Assembly (NCBI GenBank): GCA_963775835.1
Contig: CAVZKV010000009.1
Span: 62,001 to 126,000 of the forward strand
Direction: 5' to 3'
DNA from: AWTP1-13 sp963775835
Lineage (GTDB): Bacteria; Pseudomonadota; Alphaproteobacteria; Rhizobiales; Hyphomicrobiaceae
Length of the DNA: 64,000 bases
Of the stretch, positions 43,928-53,872 are shown piece after piece (position 1 is the stretch's first letter; each line of letters starts with the position of its first letter). Made by a program: the position numbers and the translations under genes. A model generated the notes under the pieces. It was not told where the DNA came from. It saw only the letters and a program-made list of their open reading frames with translations, and ran no database searches.

Positions 43928-45718
43928 ATGAACGAGCGTGAACTGCGAGGGCTGATCGCAAGGGTCAAGGATGGCGCCCTGTCGCGCCGCGCGTTTGTGC
44001 AAAAGATGGTTGCGCTCGGTCTCGCCGCTCCGATGGCGACGCAGATGCTCGATTTTTGCGGCGTGGCCAAAGCGCAAGCGCCCTTCAATTACAAGCCAAG
44101 CAAGCGCGGTGGCGGTGGAGCCCTAAAGGTGTTGTGGTGGCAGGGCGCAACGCTGCTCAATCCGCACTTTGCGGTCGGCACAAAAGATCAGGAAGGTTCG
44201 CGCATCTTCTACGAGCCGCTAGCGGCCTGGGACGGCGATGGGGAGCTGGTGCCGATCTTGGCCGCCGAGGTGCCAAGCCGGCAGAATGGCGGCCTCGCCG
44301 CCGATGGCATGTCCGTCACCTGGAAGCTCAAGCGCGATGTAAAATGGCATGACGGCAAGCCCTTCACCGCCGACGATTGCGTCTTCACTTGGGAATACGC
44401 CTCCGATCCGGCCACGGCAGCCGTCACGATCGGCAGCTACAAGGATGTGAAGGTCCAGAAGGTCGACGACTACACCGTCACCGTTCGCTTCGCCAAGCCG
44501 ACGCCGTTTTGGGCCGATGCCTTTGTCGGCACGCGCGGCATGCTGATCCCCAAGCACCTGTTTGCCGACTTCGCCGGCGCCAAATCACGCGACGCGCCGA
44601 CCAATCTGAAGCCGGTCGGAACAGGTCCTTACAAGTTCGCCGACTTCAAACCGGGAGATCTTGTCAGGGGCGAGATCAATGCCAGCTACCACCGTGAGAA
44701 CCGACCGTATTTCGATTCCATCGAAATGAAAGGTGGCGGCGATGCCATTTCGGCGGCCCGCGCCGTGATCCAGACCGGAGAGTACGACTACGCCTGGAAT
44801 ATGCAGGTGGAAGACGAGATCCTGCAGCGGCTCGAAAAGGGCGGCAAGGGCGTTGCGGTCATCACGGCCGGCGGCAACATCGAGCACATCCAGCTCAATA
44901 GCACCGATCCCTGGACCGAAGTTGACGGCGAGCGCGCCAGTAGCAAGACCAAACACCCCGTGCTCAGCGATCCGGCCGTGCGGCAGGCGCTCGGCATGCT
45001 GATCGACCGCCAGTCGGTGCAAGACCACATCTACGGGCGCACGGGCATTGCCACCGGTAACTTCGTCAACAATCCGGAACGCTTCGTCGCCAAGACCACC
45101 AAGTGGGAGTTCAACGTCGACAAGGCCAACCAGGTGCTCGAGGCAGCTGGCTGGAAGAAGGGCGCGGACGGCATCCGGGTCAAGGATGGCAAAAAACTTA
45201 AGTTCGTCTTTCAAACCTCCATCAACACCCCGCGGCAGAAGACGCAGGCGATCGTCAAGCAGGCCTGCCAAAAGGCGGGCATCGACCTGGAACTGAAGTC
45301 GGTGGTGGCATCGGTGTTCTTTTCCTCCGACATTGCCAATCCCGATACCTATTCGCACTTCTACTGTGACGTCCAGATGTACACGACGACTATGACCGAG
45401 CCGGACCCCGAAGTGTTCATGCGGCAGTTCACATCGTGGGAAGTTGCTAACAAAGAGAACAAATGGCAGGGCCGGAACATCACCCGCTGGAAAAGCGAGG
45501 ACTATGACAAGGCGTTTCGCGCCGCCGAGGGCGAACTCGACCCCGTCAAACGGGCCGCGCTCTTCATCAAAATGAACGAGCTGGTGGTCGGCGATTACGT
45601 GGTCATTCCGGTAGTGTATCGTCCCCGCGTTGCGGCCATTTCCAGCAAGCTCCAAGCGCCCTTGAGCGGGTGGGACAACGACCTGTGGCTGCTGTCGGAC
45701 TGGTATCGGGAGGCGTGA
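43928..45718 (+). CDS. Peptide/opine ABC transporter substrate-binding protein (family 5, Tat-exported)
   Basis: A 596-residue SBP_bac_5 protein. It starts with a long n-region and a twin-arginine motif (LSRRAFVQKMVALGLAAP). Family hallmarks: DGMSVTWKLKRDVKWHDGKPFTADD, PVGTGPYKFADFKPGD and DPAVRQALGMLIDRQSV. At 596 residues it is longer than the usual ~530. It binds peptides or similar amides for the DppBCDF complex encoded next. A small 6-bp hairpin (45720-45741) lies just after the stop. Confidence 0.93.
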   Translation: MNERELRGLIARVKDGALSRRAFVQKMVALGLAAPMATQMLDFCGVAKAQAPFNYKPSKRGGGGALKVLWWQGATLLNPHFAVGTKDQEGSRIFYEPLAAWDGDGELVPILAAEVPSRQNGGLAADGMSVTWKLKRDVKWHDGKPFTADDCVFTWEYASDPATAAVTIGSYKDVKVQKVDDYTVTVRFAKPTPFWADAFVGTRGMLIPKHLFADFAGAKSRDAPTNLKPVGTGPYKFADFKPGDLVRGEINASYHRENRPYFDSIEMKGGGDAISAARAVIQTGEYDYAWNMQVEDEILQRLEKGGKGVAVITAGGNIEHIQLNSTDPWTEVDGERASSKTKHPVLSDPAVRQALGMLIDRQSVQDHIYGRTGIATGNFVNNPERFVAKTTKWEFNVDKANQVLEAAGWKKGADGIRVKDGKKLKFVFQTSINTPRQKTQAIVKQACQKAGIDLELKSVVASVFFSSDIANPDTYSHFYCDVQMYTTTMTEPDPEVFMRQFTSWEVANKENKWQGRNITRWKSEDYDKAFRAAEGELDPVKRAALFIKMNELVVGDYVVIPVVYRPRVAAISSKLQAPLSGWDNDLWLLSDWYREA

Positions 45719-45764
45719 GGCCCGTCATCGCAGCCACGGGCAGGCCGGAATGGGATGAGGATCG

Positions 45765-46724
45765 ATGGCGTCCTACCTGCTAAGGCGCCTGCTGGTTGCC
45801 GTTCCCTCTCTCTTGGGGATCAGCGTGGTGCTGTTCGCGGTGCTGGCGCTCGCGCCCGGGGATCCCTTTGAGGAGCTGGCCACAAACCCGGCGGTGCCGC
45901 CCGAGGTGCGCACCGCCCTGCGCGTCAAATTCGGGCTCGATGATCCCATCGCGCTACGCTATGGGCACTGGCTCGTTGCCATGCTGGGGGGGGACTGGGG
46001 CTTCTCCTTCGTCAGCCGCATCGACGTCGGCGCCTTGATCATGCAGCGCCTGCCCACGACCTTGTTCGTGATCGGTTCCTCGCAGCTGCTGGCCATCCTA
46101 ATCGCCATGCCGGTTGGCATCTATGCCGCCACCCGCCCCTATTCGATCTTCGACCAGATCGCCAATACCTTTGCCTTCGTCGGTTTTTCTCTGCCGACCT
46201 TCTTCACGGGTCTACTCTTCATCCTGATCTTTAGCATCTGGCTGGACTGGCTGCCGTTCGTTTACCGGTCCGACATCAGCGCAACCGGGTGGCAGTGGTA
46301 CCTCGAGCATGCGCGCCAGGCCATCATGCCGATCGCCGTGCTCGCCCTGTTCCAGGCGGCATCCCTGACGCGCTACGTGCGCTCGGCCATGCTCGATGTC
46401 AGCCGTTTGGACTACGTGACGACGGCCCGCGCCAAGGGGCTCGGCGAGCGCGTCGTCATCCTGAAACACGTGGTGCGCAATGCGCTGATTCCGGTGGTGA
46501 CGCTGGTGGCACTGCAAATGCCGGCCATCTTCGGCGGCGCCATCGTCACCGAGCAGATCTTCCGCATTCCCGGCATAGGCTCGTTGCTAATCAGCTCGAT
46601 CCTGGCCAACGACACGCCCGTCGTAATGGCGGTGACGTTCGTGTTCGCCGGCCTTGTCATCATTTTCAATCTGATCGCCGATATCTTGTATGGATGGCTC
46701 GACCCCCGCATCACCTTCAGTTGA
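45765..46724 (+). CDS. Peptide ABC transporter permease (DppB-type)
   Basis: A 319-residue inner-membrane protein with six hydrophobic segments, beginning MASYLLRRLLVAVPSLLGIS as DppB/OppB proteins do. The EAA-like loop reads YVTTARAKGLGERVVILKHV, and the end is ILYGWLDPRITFS. It forms the channel with the DppC-type protein; the two genes overlap by 35 bp. Confidence 0.95.
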   Translation: MASYLLRRLLVAVPSLLGISVVLFAVLALAPGDPFEELATNPAVPPEVRTALRVKFGLDDPIALRYGHWLVAMLGGDWGFSFVSRIDVGALIMQRLPTTLFVIGSSQLLAILIAMPVGIYAATRPYSIFDQIANTFAFVGFSLPTFFTGLLFILIFSIWLDWLPFVYRSDISATGWQWYLEHARQAIMPIAVLALFQAASLTRYVRSAMLDVSRLDYVTTARAKGLGERVVILKHVVRNALIPVVTLVALQMPAIFGGAIVTEQIFRIPGIGSLLISSILANDTPVVMAVTFVFAGLVIIFNLIADILYGWLDPRITFS

Positions 46725-47631
46725 GGTGGGCGCCAGCGGCTTGCGCCGCGCGCGACCCCATTCGCCCGCATTCGAGGCATGGCGCAGGTTCCGTCGCCAT
46801 CCCCTGGCGCTGGCCAGTGCGGCTGTCCTACTCTTGATGATCGCCGCGATCGCGCTGGGTCCGACCTTGTGGCCGGTCGCCATCAACGACATCGATTTTA
46901 GCGCCCGCCTCAAGGGGCCAAGTTGGGCGCATCCCTTCGGCACCGATGACCTCGGCCAGGATCTGCTCGCGCGCATGCTCTATGGCGGGCGCATCTCGCT
47001 AGCGGTGGGTCTCTCCGCGATGGCGGTCGCCATCCTGGTCGGCACCCTGATCGGTGCGGTCGCGGGCATGTCGCGTGGTTGGCTTGGCTCGGCGCTGATG
47101 TGGCTCACGGACCTGTTCTTATCCTTACCGCAACTGCCGTTGCTGCTCTTGGTCATCTACCTGTTCCGGGATTTCCTCAAGGGTTGGTTCGGCCCCGAAG
47201 GCGGCGTCTTCATTCTGATCGTGGCCGTGATCGGTGGCTTGCGCTGGATGCCGGTCGCCCGCCTGGTGCGCGCGCAATTCTTGTCGCTGCGCGAGAAGGA
47301 ATTCGTCGAAGCCGCCAGGGCGCTTGGGGCTTCAAAATCACGGCAGGTGGTGCGCCATATCCTGCCCAATGCGCTGGGGCCGGTGATCGTGGCCGGTACC
47401 ATCGACGTCGCCGCGGCCATCATTGCCGAATCGACCCTATCGTTCTTGGGTCTAGGCTTCCCGCCCGATATTCCCACCTGGGGCCGCATCCTCTACGACG
47501 CCAAGGACTACCTCGACATCGCGCCGCATTGGGCGATGTTTCCCGGCGCCGCGATCTTCCTCGCGGTATTGACCATTAATTTCATCGGTGACGGATTGCG
47601 CGATGCGCTCGACCCCCGCAGGGTGATGTGA
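46690..47631 (+). CDS. Peptide ABC transporter permease (DppC-type)
   Basis: A 313-residue inner-membrane protein. The N-terminal RRFRRHPLALASAAVLLLMI, the HPFGTDDLGQDLLARMLYGGRISL block and the EAARALGASKSRQVVRHILP EAA loop are DppC/OppC hallmarks. The ATG at 46690 lies inside the dppB-type gene, a 35-bp overlap; a later start would cut the conserved N-terminal region only slightly, so the exact start is open. Confidence 0.93.
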   Translation: MDGSTPASPSVEVGASGLRRARPHSPAFEAWRRFRRHPLALASAAVLLLMIAAIALGPTLWPVAINDIDFSARLKGPSWAHPFGTDDLGQDLLARMLYGGRISLAVGLSAMAVAILVGTLIGAVAGMSRGWLGSALMWLTDLFLSLPQLPLLLLVIYLFRDFLKGWFGPEGGVFILIVAVIGGLRWMPVARLVRAQFLSLREKEFVEAARALGASKSRQVVRHILPNALGPVIVAGTIDVAAAIIAESTLSFLGLGFPPDIPTWGRILYDAKDYLDIAPHWAMFPGAAIFLAVLTINFIGDGLRDALDPRRVM

Positions 47632-47647
47632 TGGCAAGGGGCGCGAC

Positions 47648-48649
47648 GTGAAATCTGGCGTGGGCGAGGTACTGCTCGAAATTCGCGACCTCAAGACGCA
47701 TTTCAAAACCGACGACGGCATGGTGCAGGCCGTCGACGGGGTCGACCTTACCATCGCGCGCGGTGAAACCGTCGGCGTCGTGGGTGAATCCGGGTGCGGC
47801 AAGACCGTCACTGCCATGTCGATCCTAAAGTTGGTGCCGATGCCGCCGGGCCGCATCGTCGCCGGCCAGATCCTCTGGCAGGGCCGCGATCTGGTGCCGC
47901 TGCCGCCCGAAGAAATGAATGGCATCCGCAGCAAGCAAATCGCCATTGTGTTCCAGGAACCAATGACCTCCCTCAATCCGGTCTACACGGTGGGCGAGCA
48001 AATTGCCGAAGTCATTCGACGCCACGAGGGTTTGGGTCGGCGCGCCGCGTTGGAAAAGACCACCGAGATGCTGCGCCTGGTGCAAATTCCAAATCCACAG
48101 CGGCGCGTGCACGATTACCCGCATCAATTCTCTGGGGGCATGCGCCAACGCGTCATGATCGCCATGGCGCTTTCCTGCGACCCCAAGCTGCTGATCGCCG
48201 ACGAGCCGACGACGGCCCTCGACGTCACCATCCAGGCACAGATCCTGGAATTGCTGCACGATATGAAGTCGCGTTTTGGTATGGCGGTCATGTTGATCAC
48301 GCACGCCATGGGCGTGGTGGCCGAGACGGCCCAACGCGTCGTGGTGATGTACGCCGGTAAGGTGATCGAGGAGGCTCCCGTCGCGCAGCTGTTCGGCCAA
48401 CCGCGTCATCCCTACACGCGCGGCTTGATCCGCTCCATTCCACGCATCGATCGGGCCGCTGCCAACAGGAGCCGGCTCGAGACCATCGCTGGGGTCGTGC
48501 CGAGCCTTTTGCGCCCCCCACCGGGCTGTCGTTTCGCGGCGCGCTGCCCACACGCAATGGCGAAGTGCCGGGAGGCAAGCCCGCCCCTCCTGGAGGTGGC
48601 GCGGGGCCACAAGGTCGCTTGCGTGCTCGAACAACCCGAGGCGGTGTAA
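47648..48649 (+). CDS. Peptide ABC transporter ATP-binding protein (DppD-type)
   Basis: A 333-residue ATPase: Walker A GESGCGKTVT, Q-loop VFQEPMTSLNPV, signature FSGGMRQRVMIAMAL, Walker B LLIADEPTTALDV, and a C-terminal oligopeptide domain with CRFAARCPHAMAKC, whose cysteines resemble the [4Fe-4S] motif of DppD proteins. It starts with GTG at 47648. Its stop TAA overlaps the ATG of the next ATPase (TAATG). Confidence 0.94.
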   Translation: MKSGVGEVLLEIRDLKTHFKTDDGMVQAVDGVDLTIARGETVGVVGESGCGKTVTAMSILKLVPMPPGRIVAGQILWQGRDLVPLPPEEMNGIRSKQIAIVFQEPMTSLNPVYTVGEQIAEVIRRHEGLGRRAALEKTTEMLRLVQIPNPQRRVHDYPHQFSGGMRQRVMIAMALSCDPKLLIADEPTTALDVTIQAQILELLHDMKSRFGMAVMLITHAMGVVAETAQRVVVMYAGKVIEEAPVAQLFGQPRHPYTRGLIRSIPRIDRAAANRSRLETIAGVVPSLLRPPPGCRFAARCPHAMAKCREASPPLLEVARGHKVACVLEQPEAV

Positions 48650-49623
48650 TGACCGAGCCGCTGCTGCGCGTGAAGGACCTCGTCAAGCACTTTGCCATCA
48701 CCGGCGGTGTGCTAGCGCGCGAGGTCGATCGGGTGCACGCCGTCGACCACGTGAGTTTCGAGATCGGCGCCGGCGAGACCCTCGGCCTGGTCGGCGAGTC
48801 CGGTTGCGGCAAATCGACTACCGGTCGCTGCATTCTGCGCCTGATCGAGCCGACGGCAGGCGAAATTTGGTTCGAAGGACGCAACGTTACCGCCTTTGGC
48901 CGCGACCAGCTGCGTACGCTGTGCCGCGACATGCAGATCATCTTCCAGGACCCGTTCGCCTCGCTCAACCCGCGCATGACGGTCGGCACCATTATCGGTG
49001 AGGCTCTGACCATCCATAAGCTTGCCAAGTCGAGAGAGGCATACCGCGACCGCATAGTCGAGTTGCTGGAAACCGTGGGTCTGCAGCCCGATCACATGCG
49101 GCGGTATCCGCACGAATTCTCCGGCGGTCAGCGCCAGCGCATTGGCATTGCCCGCGCGCTCGCCGTCGAACCCAAGCTGATCGTCTGCGACGAGCCGGTG
49201 TCAGCACTCGACGTCTCGATCCAGGCGCAAGTCATCAATCTGCTGGAGGACTTGCAAGAGAAGTTCAGCCTCACCTACCTGTTCATCGCGCACGACCTGT
49301 CGGTGGTGGAGCACATCAGCACGCGCGTGGCGGTCATGTATCTCGGCCGGGTGGTGGAGATCGCGCCTGCGCGCGATCTGTACAACGAGCCCTTGCACCC
49401 CTACACGGAGGCCCTGCTATCGGCCGTCCCAATTCCCGACCCGACCGTGAAACGCAAGCGCATCACGCTTGCGGGCGACGTGCCGAACCCGATCCGTCCG
49501 CCGAGCGGTTGCCATTTCCACACGCGCTGCCCGATCCGTCAGCTGCCGCTGTGCAGCACGGAAAAGCCCCTCCTCAAACAAGGTCGCAAGGGCCATTGGG
49601 TCGCCTGCCACCTGCGCGGATGA
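48649..49623 (+). CDS. Peptide ABC transporter ATP-binding protein (DppF-type)
   Basis: A 324-residue ATPase: Walker A GESGCGKSTT, Q-loop IFQDPFASLNPR, signature FSGGQRQRIGIARAL, Walker B LIVCDEPVSALDV, and C-terminal CHFHTRCPIRQLPLC. The ATG at 48649 shares a base with the previous stop; the frame extends further upstream but not as conserved sequence. Last gene of the importer; it converges on the HyuB gene 97 bp away. Confidence 0.94.
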   Translation: MTEPLLRVKDLVKHFAITGGVLAREVDRVHAVDHVSFEIGAGETLGLVGESGCGKSTTGRCILRLIEPTAGEIWFEGRNVTAFGRDQLRTLCRDMQIIFQDPFASLNPRMTVGTIIGEALTIHKLAKSREAYRDRIVELLETVGLQPDHMRRYPHEFSGGQRQRIGIARALAVEPKLIVCDEPVSALDVSIQAQVINLLEDLQEKFSLTYLFIAHDLSVVEHISTRVAVMYLGRVVEIAPARDLYNEPLHPYTEALLSAVPIPDPTVKRKRITLAGDVPNPIRPPSGCHFHTRCPIRQLPLCSTEKPLLKQGRKGHWVACHLRG

Positions 49624-49719
49624 CCGTCAAAGCCGCGCCAGCATTTGCCTCAGCCGACCGGCGGCGATGCAAACGTTCCGATCTTAGCAAACGCACCCGA
49701 CCGGACGCCGCTTGCGGCC

Positions 49720-51462
49720 CTAATCGTCCTGCTGCCTTGCCTCTTCGCGCAAGGCCTCGGGGTCGGCGATGCCGTAATCGCGTCGCACGCCATCGCTGCT
49801 GACGTAGCCATCCAGGAGATCGCGCGCGATCGCCGCTCGCTGGCGCTCCGCCGGCGGGCCAAAACCACCCGAACCCGGCGTGCGCATGTCGATGACCGAG
49901 CCGGCGGGGGCGAGGAATGCCCCCTTGCTCGGCAGCTTCCTCGTCCTGCCATCGGGCGTGCTGAGGCTCACCACGGCTACCGCGCCGGCCTTGCCGCCCT
50001 CTAGTCCGAACGGTGGAGACGACATGCGCTCCATGCACAGGGCGCCGGTCGCATCGGCATTCTCGACGAGCCGCCAGACACGGCGCGCGCCACAGCCACC
50101 ACGATAGCGCCCGGCCCCGCCCGAATCGGGATCGATCGCGTACTGCTCCACGCGCAAGGGGAAGGCCATCTCCAGCACCTCGATCGGCGTGTTCATCGTA
50201 TTGGAGATGCCGCTGGCGATCGTGTTTATGCCATCCTTGTTCGGCCGCGCGCCGAACCCACCTTTGATGGTCTCGTAGGAGACATAGCGCCGCCCGCTGC
50301 GCGGATCGATACCACCAAACGTCATGATCGCGGAGGTGCCCTGGCTGCAAGCCATCACCTGCTTCGGCCAAAATTTGACCAGCGCTCCCATCACCATGTC
50401 GGCCACTCGATGCGACATCTCGTGATTGGCGTAGACGACGGGGGCTGGGAACTCGGCGTTCACGACGCTGCCCTTCGGCGCCCTGACCTCGATGGTGCGC
50501 CAGCACCCGGAATTGGGCGGAATGAGACTGTCGGGATCGACCGCCATCTTGAGCCCGCAATAGATGCCCGAGGCGGTCACCGACAGGGGCGCGTTCATTG
50601 GGCCCTTGACCTGGGGATCGGAGCCGGCGAAATCGACTAGCAAGCGGTCGCCGCTTTTCTCAACCTGCATCCGGATCCAGAACGGGGCATCGCCGCCATC
50701 GGCGTCATCGGCGATGCCGTCGCCGTCGCAGAAGTCCTCGAAGTACCCGGTGCCGTCGGGAAGATCGCGCAAGGTTGCGCGCATCAGGCGCTCGGAATAG
50801 TCCATGACCTCGGCCAGGTAGTGAATGAGCCGTTGCGTGCCGTAGCGCATCGCCAGCGCCTTGAGTCGCTCGGTTGCACGCAAGGTGGCCGCAAGCTGGG
50901 CGCCGAGATCGCCCCTGCGTTCATCCGGCGTGCGTACGTTGGCTAGGATGATTTTTTCCAGATCCGCGCTCATCACCCCGCGCGCCACCAGCCGCAGCGG
51001 CGGCAGACGCAGGCCCTCGCCGTAGATTTCGCTGACCGCGCCGTAGCTGCCGGGCGTGGCCGAGCCGACATCGGGCCAGTGCGCCCTCAGGCAGGCATAG
51101 CCGAGCAATTGGCCGTCATGGAAGGCCGGACGCACGACGTTGACGTCGGGCAGATGGCTGCCGCCCTGGTATGGGTCATTGTGGATGAAGACGTCGCCCT
51201 CGGCCGCGTCGGCGCCGAAAGCGGCAACGATGGCGCGCACCGCGTCGGGCATCGAGCCCAAGTGGATCGGCAGGTCGGGTCCCTGCGCGACCATGTTGCC
51301 CTTGCGATCGAACACGCCGCACGAGAAATCGCCGGCCGACTTCAGGATCGGCGAATAGGCCGTCTTGCACAGAACGACGCGCATTTCCTCGGCGATCTTG
51401 AACAATGAATTCTTAACGATCTCGAACGAGGCGGGATCGCTGGCTGCCGGCGCGTCCTTCAT
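49720..51462 (-). CDS. Hydantoinase B / 5-oxoprolinase, HyuB-type subunit
   Basis: About 580 residues of the Hydantoinase_B family: FEIVKNSLFKIAEEMRVVL, SAGDFSCGVFD, IHNDPYQGGSHLPDVNVVRP, SGIYCGLKMAVDPDSLIPPN, and C-terminal GGFGPPAERQ. With HyuA it hydrolyses cyclic amides (5-oxoproline, hydantoins) using ATP. I place its start at the ATG at 51462, which overlaps the HyuA stop as ATGA. As the sequence stands, HyuA runs into HyuB in one 1277-codon frame because of a frameshift just upstream. Located opposite a peptide importer, which could supply the substrate. Confidence 0.88.
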   Translation of the reverse strand: MKDAPAASDPASFEIVKNSLFKIAEEMRVVLCKTAYSPILKSAGDFSCGVFDRKGNMVAQGPDLPIHLGSMPDAVRAIVAAFGADAAEGDVFIHNDPYQGGSHLPDVNVVRPAFHDGQLLGYACLRAHWPDVGSATPGSYGAVSEIYGEGLRLPPLRLVARGVMSADLEKIILANVRTPDERRGDLGAQLAATLRATERLKALAMRYGTQRLIHYLAEVMDYSERLMRATLRDLPDGTGYFEDFCDGDGIADDADGGDAPFWIRMQVEKSGDRLLVDFAGSDPQVKGPMNAPLSVTASGIYCGLKMAVDPDSLIPPNSGCWRTIEVRAPKGSVVNAEFPAPVVYANHEMSHRVADMVMGALVKFWPKQVMACSQGTSAIMTFGGIDPRSGRRYVSYETIKGGFGARPNKDGINTIASGISNTMNTPIEVLEMAFPLRVEQYAIDPDSGGAGRYRGGCGARRVWRLVENADATGALCMERMSSPPFGLEGGKAGAVAVVSLSTPDGRTRKLPSKGAFLAPAGSVIDMRTPGSGGFGPPAERQRAAIARDLLDGYVSSDGVRRDYGIADPEALREEARQQDD

Positions 51463-53553
51463 CGGCCATCTCCCTTGTGCTCGCCTGCGAGCCAGACGAA
51501 GCCGTTTTCGTCCATGCGGCCCTGCCACCGCGGTGGCAGCAGAATGGTCGAACTCCAGCGATTCGATCACCGCCGGCCCAACCACCGCAAAGCCCGCCGG
51601 CAGGCGCGCTCGATCGAGCACGGCCGCCTCGTGGCGGGCTGCGCGGAACCACACGGGCCGGCGTCCCTTTGCCGGGTCCGTGCCCCGCGCGGCCGGCGCT
51701 TGGCGCAGGTACAAGGGGGCAATGCTGCCGATCGCGGCAACGCGCAGGTTGACGAGCTGCACCGGTTCGCTCCGATTGTCGTGGCCGTAAGTGCGACGGT
51801 GGCGCGCGTGGAAATCCTCCGCTATGGCGGCAAGGCCCGCGGCATCAAGCCGGCGCCCCGGCACCGGCACGGCGAGCTCGTAGGATTGCCGCCCATAGCG
51901 GGCATCGACGCTGCGCACGAAGCGCCGCTGCGGCGCCTCTACCCGGGCGCGATCGAGCATGGCCGCCCCCGCCTTTTCCAGGAGCCGGAACGCCGTCTCA
52001 AGGTCGGCCGGTTCGGCCGTTGCCGTCGTGGTGTAGACCGTGCGCACGTAATCGCGTTTGAGGTCGGAACCGACGAGGCCGAGCGCCGAGAACGCGCCCG
52101 GGATCGGCGGGCAGACGACTTCGGCCATGCCGAGCTCCTCGGCGAGGGCGGCGGCATGCATCGGACCGGCTCCGCCAAAGGCTGCGAGGGTAAATTCACG
52201 CGGGTCGTGGCCGCGCTGGACCGAGACGATCTTCAGCGCTTCGGCCATGGCATGGTTGACCACATCGATGACGGCGGCCGCCGCGGCGCGCGGCTCAAGC
52301 TTCAGCGGTTCGGCCAGCTTCGCGGCCACGGCGCGCTCGGCCGCCGCGTAGTCGATCGGCAGATCGCCGGCGAGCAGGGAATCGCGGTCGAGGTAGCCCA
52401 ACAGCAGATTGCAGTCGGTCACCGTTGGCTCCGTACCGCCGCGCCCGTAGCAGCTGGGTCCGGGCACGGCCCCGGCGCTCTTCGGGCCGACGCGAAGAGC
52501 GCCGGCGCGATCCACCCAGGCGATCGAGCCGCCGCCCGCAGAAACCTCGGCAAGGTCGATCACCGGCACCCGGATCGGGTGGCCAGTGCCGTTCATGGTG
52601 CGATTGCCGCTCGCCTTGCCGCCGACCTCATATTCCGGCGTCGTCTCGTACTGCCCGTCGCGAATCAGGCTCGCCTTGGCCGTGGTGCCACCCATGTCGA
52701 AGGAGAGGAGGTTCAAGCGGCCGGTTTGCCGGGCGGCGAGAGCCGCGGCCACCACGCCGGCGGCCGGTCCCAACTCGACGGCGATGGCCGGCATGGCGAT
52801 ACCCTCGCCAGCTTCGAACACGCCACCGTTCGACCCCATGACATAAAGGCCGGGCAGTCCCAGCTCTCGCGTCGCATGCTGCAGGCGCGTCAGATAGGAG
52901 GACAGGATCGGCCCCACATAGGCGCACACGGCGGTGGTACTGGTGCGCTCGAACTCGCGAATTTCCGGGAGCACTTCGCTCGACAGGTAGATGGGGGTGT
53001 GCGGGAATGCCTGCCGCAGGCGACGCCCGAGCCGAGCCTCGTGCTCCGGGTTGAGAAAGCTGAACAGCAGCGACACGGCGATGGCCTCCACCCGATCGGC
53101 GCGCAGCTGCGCGATCAGGCCCGCAATCTCCTGCTCGGCCAGCGCTAGGACGAGGCGGCCATCGGCACCGATGCGTTCGCTGATCTCGTGTCGCCGGCGC
53201 CGCGGAATGAGGGTCGTCGGCGCCTCCTGGAAAAGGTCGTAAAGGTCTGGGCGGGAGGAGCGGCGCAGCTCCAGTACGTCGCGAAAGCCGCGCGTGGTCA
53301 CCAGGGCGGCGCGGGCTCCTTTTTCTTCCAGGATGGCGTTGGTGACGACCGTGGTGGCGTGCGCCAGCAGGTCGACATTGGCTGAGCTGATTGCGTATTG
53401 CCGCATGGCCATCCCCAGGGCCGAGAGCACGCCCTCGGTAAAGTCGGCCGGCGTGGTGAGCGCCTTCGCCACCCCGATGCGGCCGCTCGCCTCCTCGATC
53501 AGCGCCACGTCCGTAAAGGTGCCGCCGATATCAACGCCGATGCGCCAGGCCAT
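51459..53553 (-). CDS. Hydantoinase A / 5-oxoprolinase, HyuA-type subunit with C-terminal frameshift
   Basis: About 697 residues of the Hydantoinase_A family: actin-like ATP site VDIGGTFTDVALIEE, ATTVVTNAILEEKGA, LLSFDMGGTTAKASLI and AFGGAGPMHA. The proper C-terminus (LPPRWQGRMDENGF, VWLAGEHKGDGR, stop TGA at 51459-51461) is found one frame over from about 51550 on; the frame as read instead gives an Arg-rich stretch into HyuB. Total length from start to that stop is 3n+1, so one base too many or two too few. Natural HyuA-HyuB fusions exist (eukaryotic oxoprolinase), but the intact alternative frame with an ATGA overlap argues against one here. Confidence 0.85.
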
Positions 53554-53872
53554 GCCCGCTCCCTCGCTGTTGCCGGCGAAGTGTAGGCAGGTTCCGCCGG
53601 CCCCGGCAACGACCGGGCTCAGGGCGCGCTCAAGGCGCGGCGGGCATGGAGAGGCTCGAGCGCCGCCGCTACAAGACGGCTTCTTCGCATCGGCAGGCGT
53701 GCACTTAACCGAAACTTTACGGCAGATTGCGAGGCTGGGTGGGAGCCTTTGAACGTGTGCTGTTTGTTCGGGCGCCTGGCATTGCCTTGGGCCGGCACGA
53801 ACTAGGCCTACTCCACTGCCTGCCGGTCGCCAGGCGCGCGGCGCCTGTCTTTTGCTGCCCCGGGATATTCAC
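53554..53872. other. 319-bp divergent gap
   Basis: No gene or clear structure seen between the HyuA start (minus) and the coiled-coil gene (plus). It must hold promoters for both. Confidence 0.4.

Noticed and set aside
51475..53148. 557-codon open frame antisense to HyuA
   Set aside because: Opposite a recognised HyuA domain, with no family motif of its own; a codon-bias artefact.
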